Of a stretch of DNA of 64,000 nt, positions 36,095 through 48,106 are shown piece by piece. The notes under the pieces were generated by a model, which was not told the origin of the DNA, ran no database searches, and was given only the letters and a program-made list of their open reading frames with translations. Numbering within the stretch: the first letter of the stretch is position 1; each line of letters opens with the position of its first letter. The position numbers and the translations under genes are program-made. The stretch comes from Hirudinaria manillensis (lineage: Eukaryota; Annelida; Clitellata; Hirudinida; Hirudinidae), in assembly GCA_034509925.1 (NCBI GenBank), contig CM067526.1, forward strand, positions 4,065,001 through 4,129,000, read 5' to 3'.

Positions 36095-39000
36095 TCAACA
36101 CTCGGTTTGGTACTTGTACCTGAGGCCTTGGTGGCGAGCGGAAACCTTGGTCGGGGGAGGAGTCTCGGGCAGTTCCGGGGGATGAGCGGCCTTGGAGGAG
36201 GAGGACTTGGGAGACTTGTTGAAACGAGATCGAGCGGAAGAAGAGGAATGAGATTCGGAGGACGTGGCGTTGGAAGAGGACGCAGACGACGGAGAGGGCA
36301 CGGAGGACGACCCGATGCCGATGCCGCTACTGCAGCTGCTGCTGTTGCTGCTCATGCCACCGTTGTTGTTGTTGTTGCTGTTATTATTTGTCGAGTTCTG
36401 TTGCTTCAGAGCAGACAACAATGCAGGTTGTTGTTGTTGTTGTTGATGGCAGTTGTCCTGTGGGTCTTTAGGAGGATTTGAAATGTTTCTGTTGTTTGAT
36501 GTTTTGGCAGGCATTGGAACCAAGTTCCTCCTTTTTCGGGCCGCTTCGATGATCGAAGTTTCTTTCTGAATGGGCAGAGTCTCTTTCAATTTGTCGCTGA
36601 GGTTTGCTTTAACAGGGCATGCCCTGTGAAGGGACTTGTTTGGCTGGGGCAAACTACCCAACAAGTCGCTCTTCTGAGGAAGAAACTCATTGGTAATTAA
36701 TTTCTTTTTGTCGTTATCGGGAGGGCAATCGGAACCACCGTATTCCGTACCGATTGTTTTTGCTTCGCTCCTTCCGGTCATCAGTGGCTTCGTGATGGGA
36801 ACGAAACATTGCGAATTTATTCCAATGTTCGAATTGGGTTTCCGCGCATCGTCGGGCAAAGGAGGCGGAGGGACTTTGGCACCGATCCTGGTCGAGTCAA
36901 TCTCCTCGTAGATCTGTTCTTCGTTCTCGATCGCTTCTCTCATTCCGATGGCCATGAACTGTTGAGATTTGTGGATTTGCTCGAGTCTCCGTGCGCCGAA
37001 CGAACTTCTGTTGGATTGGTTGCTGTATGTGACAGATCCTGCAGGCACGCTTGCTGGCGTTAGCTTTGCTGCAGGTGCCGAGGGAGGGACGTCGGATGCG
37101 GCAGAGGGTTGAATACTGCAGGTCTGTTTAGAAAATAAATGTTACGGCTAAAAATTAATTTAACGATAAATGTGCAACCTCCAGCTAACATCGTTTTCGC
37201 CGAGATTCAAGAATTCTTTGCCGACGGAACTGATTTCAAAGCCCTTCCAAAGGTCGTTTGTGGGAATCGCGGCAAGCCTTTCGCTGACGGTCCTGTTCTT
37301 GTAAATGACTTCTGGTGAGTGCTTGCAGCGTTTCAAGTGCCTTCCTCTGCACGACGGAAGCAGGTACTCGTGAGAGCGACGGGGCGCGTCGTCGTCGCTT
37401 TTGGTCTCCTCGACGCGGTCCACGCACTGGTAGTAATAAGAGCCGAGAGAGGGACAGTTGAAGTTCAGACACGAGTCGTTGAGGCACGACTCAGGTTGAA
37501 GTTGGTGGTAGAAGTGGTAAGGATCGTCTTCCTCTCCGACGTTGTTTCCGTCACTGCCGGGAATGGCTTTCAACGATTCGATGTTCCCGAGCGCGTCGTT
37601 GGTGGTGCTGACCAGTTGGGGACGAGAAATGTCCTTCGACGTGAAACTGAATCTTTTGATCGGCTCTGCCTTTCGCCCGGGCACGGACTCGCAAGGAATC
37701 AATTCCGAACGAGGACGCATGAAGGAGTCCGACGGTTGTCCATCTTAAGAAACAAAAAGCCGCCAACATTAACGTCCTTTATAAAGTAATTTTACTTTTT
37801 ACAAAGTAATTCGACTCATCCGAACAACAGAAAGGCAGACCGACCCGAGTTCTTTTTTTCCTCCGAGTTCTGGATCGAAGAGCGAACCTTGAATGCCCGG
37901 GGGACCGTTCTGAAAGAATTCGACTTCTGAACCCGAGAGCCGATCGGGGCTTCCGACCGACAGGGAACTGCTTTTCCAGAAATGGCGGGGGGAGCAGGAG
38001 CAGAGGTCAGTACGAGCGGAGGAGGACGAACCCTCTTCTGCCTCGGAAGCGTCGAGGCGAGCCCCTCAGAACCGTGCTCCTCTGAATTAATTTTAGATTT
38101 AATTACTTGATTAATAATTAAATGAAATTGTTGACTGGGCAATTAAGTGGTGCCATCGCAGACCTGCTTGAGTGGCAATTTCAACGACCGGTTCCAGTCT
38201 GCCGACCGAAGATGGATGAATGGGATGGGGCAGAAGAGCGTTCCGAGTCGGAATGTGTTGTTGCTGTTGCTGGACTCGTTGTAGTTGATGGTTGCGATGA
38301 GGCGTAGGATCGAGGGTGACCACGGTGCTGGGAACGTCCTTGGCTATCGTCGGATTGCTCTGTCTGACGGATCTGCACGAGTAGCCGTCACGTCAATGCA
38401 TAGCTCGTTGGATGGGATTTTTTTTAATTTTGACCAAAAAGACAAACTTTAGGTGAATGTTTAAATGATTTCGGTGGACAGAATGAAAAGCATTCATTTT
38501 CATTGCTTTGCTAACTTGTACTTCTCTCCAAAGTGAATGAGCCAGGCCTGTTTGATTGCTTTCTTGTTTCTGAATACACAAACGACGACGAACACCAGGA
38601 CGGGAACGACGAAGAAGAAGAAGAGGCACAGTCCCGTCACGAGGCTACCGCTTTCTGCAAGAAAAATTCAAAACAATGCGTCACGTCTAGCTTTGGAGAG
38701 AAACTTTTAATGCTATTGTTCAATGACTGCCAGCATTGCAAATATATTAAATCTAATTCCAACATTATTAAATTCATTCAGAATATGGACTCATTAATCA
38801 TAATCTAATTAGATGGTAATAAAACCAGATTAGTTATTAAGTAACTAACGATTTTGTATAAAAATAGGGTTGCTATGGATACTGCCACCGTGACCGGCTT
38901 CGTTGCAAAACTGAGGAGCGTAACCTGGATCACAGTGACACTGGTAGAGACTGTTGCAGATCTGTGGATTACAAATTATATTAAATTAATCTGCATTTCA

Positions 39001-42000
39001 TAAGTATTTAATGACAAGCATTTTAATGAATGTCCAGTTGTACTGCAATAACACGCAACAAATTCCAGATGACAGATGGAGAGACATCACGAAAGACAAA
39101 CTAACTCCCTGTCCGTGACAATCCGGACACTTCTGAGGAGATATATCTTGGATGTGCTGACATTTCTGATTGATGCACATCTGTCAGAAATATAACACGA
39201 ATAATAATAATTATTATAACAAATAATTATTATAATAAATACATAATTATTATAATAAATAATTATTATTATAATAAATAATTATTATTATAATAAATAA
39301 TAATTATTAATAATAATAAATAATAATTATTAATAATAATAATTTATTATTATTATTATCATTGTAATAGAAACAATATCTAGACTCAATAGTAACAGTT
39401 ATTAATCAAATAAATATTAATAAATATAATGCTTAATACTGTCAAATGTACTTTCTAAACAAAACTAATTATCACATTATTATGACATCACCACTAAATC
39501 TGTTACTTACACTAATGCCATATAATAACGTTTGCTGATCAATGACCAGCAGTTAATAAATGACAATTATCAGATTAGAGATACCATGTTGTCTCCACAT
39601 TTGGCGCCATCCGGAACCATTCCGGGGTCGAGTATGTCGAGACCCACGTCGAGTATGACTCCTTTGCAGTCCTCCCTCATCCCGTTCACCATGACGTGGG
39701 TGTCCGGGAGGGTGTAGGCCAGTGCCTCCTTCCAGAACATCAGCTTCTCGTTCTTGTGATGGCAGTGCAGCATTCCACACATGGCATCCCTGAGGTGATG
39801 GGATTCATTCAGCCAACAAATTCGATATAAACTCCGGCAAACATTCGTGAAAAATGTTAGATATTATTCTCCAACACCTTTCATATAGAGAAGGAATTAA
39901 ATGAACTAAATATTTAAACGTAATTATGTTATTATTTATTCATCTATTTATTTACACACACAAACACATACACACAAAAGCTCTTCCTGACCATGTAATT
40001 TTAGATTAGCTTCTGCTAAACCCATCCTGTTGGTTCACATCCAATAAATCACAATAACCACATCACAAAAAAAACTTATAACAACCGCATAAAATCAAGC
40101 GAAAGTAAGGCCTTTTTGGCGCGCAAAGAGCAGCAAAAAAAGGCGGGAAAGCAACGCACTTGGGCTCGCACTTGACGAAGGACTTCCCGTCCAGCCAATT
40201 GAAACCGCAGTTTCCATTCGAAGTTCCGGCAACGTTCTGTTCAAAGCAGGCCTTGTTCGATGCCCTCCCTGTTTTGCCCCACAGCAACTGGCACTGACTG
40301 TCGTGGCTCGAACATTTGCCCTTGTAGCAGTAGGAGCTTTTCTGAAAATATCACATCCCTATTTTTCAACATTTAAATTTCAAATCTACAAAATTAAATG
40401 CAATTTAATTCATTATTTTTTTTCTTTAAATTTAAAATTAAGCCAGAAAAATTGTCAGAACGAATCAACAGTTACCTTGAAAACAAAAGATTAAAATACG
40501 CCCCTTATTTTTTAAAGTTTCTCCTCCGACGTGACTGTTAATTAGCTCGTGACACGCACGCACAAGCGTACAAACACACACACACATCCTTCATTGACTT
40601 CAAGGACACTTTGATGTTATTTTAGCATCCATCAAAGACGTGCAGACCACCCACCTGCAAGGACGACGTACAAGGATGTCCGTTGTAAACGAACACGTCA
40701 TCGGGACAGTGCTCGCTGATTCCACTGCAGTATTCCGGAAGGTCGCACTCCCCCTCACTATGTCTGCACTCCGTTGCTATGGGCTTCAGCTAAGAGGATC
40801 GAACGATTTAAAAAGTTTAAAAATTAAAAAAAAAAAAAACGTACACATTTAAACATAAAAAAAATAAATATTGCCAAGAAAAGGGAGACGGGGTGTAAGG
40901 GGGCAGTTACGTACCCTGCAGGTGTTGAGGTCGCAACACTTGCCCATGGAGCAGGTGGCATTCTCCATGAGGACGCATCTCTCGGCATCGCAGCACTTGT
41001 TGTCGCAATCCTGGCGGAGAAGAAAAGCAGATGATGACGTGGATACACTTCCTCTTATTTACTATCGATTGATCGATCGGCATCGATTGGAATCCAATCA
41101 AAGGACAGGAGAACCTGTGGCAGTCCGCAGTCGCACTGTTCGCCCTCCTCGACGAACCCGTTACCGCACATGGGACCGTCTATGAGCTTCTCGGGGATGT
41201 TGTGCAGGCAGTAGTCCATGCCTTGATGGAGGGCGTCTGCAAACTGCTGCTTCGAGCAGACAGACCACTTCGTCGGATTCTTCTGACCGCTGATGAATAT
41301 TTTATCGTCGCAATAAATATATAAATCACAACTTAAGTGGACTTAAATACGAGGGACACACCTCGAATTGAAGTTTTAATTCGAAGAAGCAATTTAAAAA
41401 TAAAAAAGGAAGGAAATTCCGTGAAGCCGACGAATCAAATTAGAAACACGTAATAATAATAATAGGACGGAATTTTAAAGAGCAAAATAATTAATAATAA
41501 TACATATTTACACCTATAAATATATTAATTATTATTATTATTGTTAATTAATAACGTTACGCTTAGACAATTGATTAACCGAAGATCATATAAATTCGTG
41601 TACTTGCATTATAAAGGTCGTATTAGCTTATTAGTAATGCTTCCCAACGGACGAACCCACTACTGGACGCCATTATGCATCTGCTGTCCGGACAACCGCA
41701 AGTCTCCGTGTCGTGCGTTAGGCCGATGTTGTGACCCATTTCGTGGGCCACTGTGGTAGCCACGGGACCGACCATAGGGCTGTGATCCTAAAGAAATCGA
41801 ATTGTGGCCTATGCCCTATGATTATGTACGTCAGGCGTTTTTGTCAGTATTGAAAGATTTTATTCAGGATTTTGCAAATGATAACATCAATTAAGCATTA
41901 TAATTTACTAATTAAGCAACAAAGTAATGTATTACATCATCGTAATGTATTACTAACAAGATTGACTCCTCCTGAATATTGCCAAGTGCACATAGTCATG

Positions 42001-45000
42001 ATGGGAGCTTTTCCAACCACCCCTTCCCCTAATCTGTGACCCCTGATGACAAATTAGGACAGGCACTTTTGTCAGCTTCGATTCAATTAGGTCTTTTTTG
42101 ATGTATTTAGACTAGTTTAATTGTACTACAATCCTTCAACTAGTGGTTGGATCTAGAATGCTTGGATGGGGAAATCCATCGGTATGTATTAATACTGATC
42201 CATCGAGATAGAATCTTCGTTGGAACCCAATAGGGGTGTATATGTGTTAAATATTAAAAATATCTGCCAGTGATCTCGATAGAGATGCAGAATTTATTTA
42301 ACTAACTACTTCAATGTTTTGAAAGTAATTAACAGACTTTTGAATAATTTTGATTTTAGATTCTAAATTGTGAACTGACAGTATAAGTTGAGCGTTGTCG
42401 TTGTGATGTTTCGGACTGATGTTGTGTCTCCGATACTCTAGGAAGTTATTCATGGTCTTGTCTGCATTCTCGACGATATCAATCAGATCACTTTGGGTCC
42501 AAACCTCGACTCCAACCAGGGATACATAGATATTCAGAGGCCTATATAACTAAATGGTTCGTAACATCCGTTAGTAATAATTTAATTTCATTTTAACTAT
42601 TTCATTTTTTCACCATTCATTTCACACATGCCGCAATGAATATAAAAGTGGCTCGAAATATTTTACAAGCCCCTCTTGAAATTGACCAAGCCAATAGTAA
42701 TAATAATAATAATAATAATAACAATAATAATTTGATAATAATAATAATAAAATCCAGAATTATAACATGAATATGGGGTCACCACAGCTTTTTATTGTCC
42801 AAGACTTGACCAAACTCGCAAAATTAATAAAATATTGTCGCCTATTTAACTGGATGTCATCCCTGATTTGATTTCAAGTTTCAGGTGTCGCGTCCCGAGG
42901 CGGTGCGAAACGGGCTCTTTGAAAAGTTCTTAAGGATGATTAAAAGCTTGGAAGTGATTGTCTCTCGAAGAAAACCTCACGAAAGAATGTAAAACACCAC
43001 ACGAAGAGACAAATCAGTGAGCGGGAGAAGCACTTTTAAGCAAAATTTCACAACGTGTCCTCCTGTCTAAATTGGTCTCAGAAACTTTGCATGTTTAATT
43101 GGGTGACATTTTCGTCTTTCTTTCATTATTCAGTCTTCAATCGGTTACAACATTAAACAAGATGACCTAGTTTCCTTTCCGTACCTTCTCTTATTCTCCC
43201 CAAACATCGTCATCATCACCAGCATCACCACCAGCATCCGATCACTAATTAGTTCTAATAGACCAATCCCCTCTTAGAATAACATGAACTTACTGAGCTG
43301 ACAATGTTGACGATGTCTTTAGTCCTCCTGATCACTTTAGAAACATCTCTGCCCATCATGGCATACTGGAATTAACATGTATTAACATTCACATTAATTA
43401 TAAAATATTCATAGTCGTTATAAAATAGAATAAATAAATTTAAAAAAAAACATTAAATTCAATGGAAAGAATAATATATATATATAATATAAATACATAC
43501 CTGAGTATAATCGTTAGCAATATAAAGTTCAACCAGCAGAGTTTTGTCGTCTGCGTCGTACGGCCACCTAATAGCTCTCTTCTTTCTCTGAAAGCATGGG
43601 CATCAATTTTAAGACAGATTTAGGTCGACTCTCTGGTTAAAAAAAAAGGAATTTTTCAAAAAACATATTGCTTAAAAGAGAAAGAATGAAATGGCAGTTT
43701 GGAAATTTTAAGGAAAAACTGCAGCCCACGCCATCGAAAATTGTGGTCGGACAAAAATTATAAAAAAAAAAAAAACAAAACGTCACAGCGCAGCACCTGC
43801 TCTTGCAACTATTACGAGCTAAAAAAAATAAAATGAACGGCTGCAAATTGTTACTTTAAGACAACCAGATCCAACAGTTCCAACAGTGAGCCGGAAGTCC
43901 ACCGCTCCCACGCCACATAAATTGAAGATCGTCTACATTTATAATTCTTATCCCATCAGGACACGAAGTTGATTCCAAATATCTCTCAGAGAATCAAAAT
44001 AAGACAAGCCGTGTGATTTATGTCCTAGAAGCCCTAGAGAACGTTGTTAAGAGACTGAAGATTGATCTGCCGTTTCGTTTCTCAAGCAAAGATTCAACTC
44101 AAAACTCGACGCTCGGGACAGAATTATTTGACGAAGAAATTAATCTTAATTAATTTAATTTGATTGACATGTTTGAAAAAGAAATTACATTCGTTCTCTT
44201 GAATTTTCTTGTTAAAACCATAAAAACCATAACAGCAGACAAATTGCTAAGGGTATGAAATTAATATTTTGGACAAATTTTTCGTTTGATGCGCATGAAG
44301 AAAAATTTCAATTGAATACTTTCACAAAATAATAGAGCTATCACGAGCAACTAAAATTCCATGAGTCTGATTATTATTATAAATAAATAAAATAAAATAA
44401 ATAAATAAACAAAAATAATAATCATGATAATTCCACGATGTGACCTCAATCTACCAGGTTATCATGGAACTGTTGCACTCAAAAGAAACAATTAAAGTTC
44501 AGTTTATTATGCATAGTTTTTTAGCACAAAACATCTCCTCAAATTTCAAGATAACCCCTTAATATCTAGTTTTTTTAAAAGTATAACTGAATAAAATAAG
44601 GACAATAATAATAATTTTAAAAAGTTAAAAATAAAATTGTTGCAAATAATATTTTAATTAAAAATGCATCATCAACATTTCTTGGTCAGAAGAGATCACT
44701 AGCATGTTACCTATTTGATCTATGTTGACCTCTGAAAGCAAACTAGCAGAATTTCAACCAACCTTCCTCTCTTTCGTTAGATTCCTGAATTGTGAATTGA
44801 AGGCCTTTATATCCACGTAGTCAAACCCTGGATAAGAAAACCAAGAGTTTTCAAACACACGATATTATAACTAATTAAATTATTATTAAAATTAATTAAT
44901 TAATAAGAGAAAACGAATTCATTATAATAAGTAACACAAACACTTGACGAGCAAGGATGTTAAAGAAACTCCCATATGTTGAAATTATTCGAATTAAACT

Positions 45001-47455
45001 GGTTTCATTTTGAATGAATTGCCAAAGTGCATGAATTTAGAAAAAGATAAAAGACTATAAAAACAACTGACCGCAAGACACGTTTTTAGGCAGGGCATCA
45101 GAATTTCTGAAAATGTAGTGGAGGCCAACATACAGAGGAGATGACGGAGATGGAAACTCTGATGGTGGCGGTTCTGGTAAAGTCGTTGCTGTTGTTGGAA
45201 ATGACGACGACGATGATGATGAAGTCACATTCCTAATTGACGAACTCAACGTTGGTGGCACTTGAGAGGTTGGGGAATGAAATGATGATTGGGATGATGA
45301 CGAGAACAACGATGATCGTAATGATGATAATGATGACGACGTTAATTGGGACACTGGACTCGTAGAGGTTATTTGAGCAGGTTCTATGTGGTAGCCTTCC
45401 TCGTGAGTTGTGAAATATCCGCTGAAATTATATTTACCAATTATCAATACGAATAAAATATAGCTATAAGCGGAAGCAAAAATATCAATTTAATCACAGT
45501 AAACAAAAATAATATAAAAAAAAACTGCGCCCAAGAACAAAGCGGAAAAATGGCACGAATTAAAATTTAATGACTGTCTATTTTAATTGCATCGTCGCCT
45601 AAAGAATTGAATTTTATTTAAAAAAAAAAGCTTGAAATTGAGAAAGGCCTTAATTCGGGATATCCCTGCTAACGCGAACGAAATGAATTTAATTCCATCA
45701 TCATGGTAGCAATTCATTCAGAAATTGGACAATTTCGGATAGGAAATATTCTCAACGGTGGCTCCTGTGAAAGAAGTCAAAGTGAATGCTTTTCATCTAC
45801 AATCCAGACTCATCGCCATCATCACCATCACCACCACCATCATCATCGTCGACGTCTGAATAAATTAAAAATTAGTTCCGAGTTGGAAACCGCACATCGG
45901 CAGACAAAAAAAAGTAGCCTCGTATTATTTATAGATTCAGACTCTAAACTTTAAAGTCAGGAAACAACGTAGCTTAAACCAGACAACAGAAATGTTTTGA
46001 GAAGATTACACACCAGTACGCGTACAATAGGAGGCTTTTGTAATGCCAATGATGAATCAATCAAAATTGGTCGGAACACATTCACGAATTGTTTCACGGA
46101 AATGTATGTGGCTTACGACCATCGAGACCACAACGTTCCTCCAACAACAACAACGGCTGCGTAAAATAAGCCAAATAATAGCACGTCATTAATATGAGTT
46201 TTGCTAATTGCCATTTTTAATTCATAATTATCACAATGCCATTACAAAAAAAAACATTACTAGGATATTGCCCGAGCGCGTACCAAAGTTACCACTTACC
46301 GGAGGGAACCGTGGCACAAACTCAGGGCTGCCAGGGAATGTTCATCCCCCACAACGTGACCATTGTAGTAGCAATTGTAACTTGTCTAGAAAAAATAAAT
46401 TGAGACAATTCAACGAATGTAACACTGACAAAATTCATGACAAATTTTTAAAAGTTTCAAGAAGTATCACTACTTATTGGTGCCAAGGGTGGTAAAGAAA
46501 TAATTGACACTCTAGAAAACATTTAAGATTCTGTAGTGAAATTGATTTAAACAGTAAATAGTTTCACAAGCAAATTCAAATATTTTCAAAACTTGGGTTT
46601 GACGATCAAATAATTTCTTCAAAATCCCCAAAATGCTTAAGGCGATTGACATGTACAACCATTGATTATTTTGGAAGAAAATTTGAAAATCAACTTCATT
46701 CTAGCCTATAAAATGTTGGAGAAATAACATTCCATCTGAGACATGTAAAAGGAACCACAGTAAACTATAAATAGCAGCATCAAAGTGAATCTTCAAATTA
46801 AACATGGATATCTATTTCACCAGTTTTAAGTAAGTTGCCTGGTTTTGATATTCAACAAGCTTACATTGGAAGGATGGTATATCTCTCCAGTCTCATTGAT
46901 AGATTTTTCAATGTACACTGTCCCAAATAGATCTCTGTAAAACATTTGTTAGGAATAATTCCACCATTTATCAAGGGCTAAATTAAATCAAAGCAGTTTT
47001 AAACTAATGAATCAAACTGCCAACTTACTGGTTCAGTGTCAGATTGATAAGAAATATTTTCTCAAAGGCAGAAAACTTAGCAAAAACATTCCTAGGGTAA
47101 GGGCCATTCTGCATGCCAAAAAGAATACAGAAATTATGAGAATAAAAAAGTAGGTTGGCTTTAAACAATTTCTAGGGCAGTTGTAATAAAATTTTGTGCA
47201 AACTTGGACCAACTGAAAAATTATTATTCCAAGTCACAGAAAGCAAATTTAAATCTATTCAAAGCCAAATCAGCTGAAAATGCTAAAGAAGTTAAATGTG
47301 CAAACATTTGGTAATGATCTCACCTCAAAATTGATCAATTGCCTAGTTTCGAATTCAATTTCAGGAATTATTTGTTCATGGTAACTAAACTCAGTAAACA
47401 AATCCTTACTGGCCAAAACGCATATAAAAAGTTCTGCAAAAAACAAGTAGCCCAT
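36095..47455 (-). CDS. ADAM metalloprotease-disintegrin, meltrin-like (ADAM12/19 type)
   Basis: Membrane-anchored sheddase. I trace 23 coding exons in frame to about 1,488 residues. Signal peptide MGYLFFAELFICVLA; prodomain with NCYYNGHVVGDEHSLAALSL and GYFTTHEEGYHIEP, followed by a roughly 65-residue Ser-rich insert (exon 45421-45072). A furin-type site RKRKKR spans 44763/43587. The protease domain has PLNIYVSLVGVEVW and active site TVAHEMGHNIGLTHD (41787-41657), the intact zinc-binding HExGHNxGxxHD. Disintegrin domain: CGNGFVEEGEQCDCG, KCCDAERCVL, and a loop ending SEGECDLPEYC, not RGD. Cys-rich domain, an EGF-like module (CNSLYQCHCDPGYAPQFC) and one transmembrane helix (exon 38654-38516, FFFFVVPVLVFVVCVF) follow. 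The cytoplasmic tail of about 760 residues has SH3-type Pro motifs (VPPPPLPDD, VRPPPLVL, TPPPTKV). It is head-to-head with RNF103. Confidence 0.93.
39184..39360. repeat. ATTATTAATAA low-complexity tract in an ADAM intron
   Basis: Almost pure A/T with repeated AATAATTATTAT units between the exons starting at 39180 and ending at 39585. No other signal. Confidence 0.85.
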
Positions 47456-48106
47456 AACAAGTTAAGTCTATGGATTTTGCAGTGATTTCAAGAAATGTTG
47501 CAAACTAAAGCCCACAGACCTATAGTCGCGCAAAAAATCACATCAAGAGCTATTAGCATCTTGGAAGATAAACTTTTTGAATAATCATTTCTGTTAGTGT
47601 AGCCCTGAGAATGCACGACACGACCGTTTAATAAATCTATGACAATTTATGGATAATATAAACACAAATACTAATGGTGTCCAAAGCTTCTACAATTTTG
47701 TTGCAGTATTAACTCTAATTGATATATTAATGCACTATAAAGTCCTTTATTGGTTTTGCTAAAAAATTTGCAGAAATTTTTGGAAAACAATTTTTTATAT
47801 TCTATAAAATAAAAAAACTAGAATAATAACTACGTATTTAAAATAATATTAGAGACTTGTGCTCGCTTATTAATGCATTAGGCGCCTTATCTGGAGAGCT
47901 CCAATGGCTTATTGACACAGGGGTCCTTGTTTTCCCGGTTTCTCGTAACAGATTTTCAATGGAATTACTATAATAATTTGGGTGTCGATCACGCATATTC
48001 GTACAATTTTAATGTAATAAATTCGTGTTTGGGAGTCGAACATTCGTTTGTTGCTTGAATCTTGCCTTATCAGCTGAGATCATTTCTTAAATGTGTACTA
48101 AACACT
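47456..48106. promoter_or_regulatory. Putative bidirectional promoter between ADAM and RNF103
   Basis: Only 651 bp separate the divergent start codons of the ADAM (ATG at 47455) and RNF103 (ATG at 48107). No TATA box at a useful distance and no CpG-rich block is obvious; both genes must start transcription here unless they have distant first exons. Confidence 0.5.

Noticed and set aside
36107-36481. Gly/Arg-rich plus-strand open frame opposite the ADAM tail
   Set aside because: Antisense shadow of Ser- and Gln-rich codons in the last ADAM exon.
41640-41657. ADAM active-site exon reading on to FVRWE, or a GC donor there
   Set aside because: Donor GTTCGT at 41656 gives SSSGGQKNPTKWS in frame with the disintegrin exon and needs no unusual site.
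45703-45954. His-rich plus-strand open frame
   Set aside because: Produced by a CAC/CAT microsatellite in an ADAM intron.
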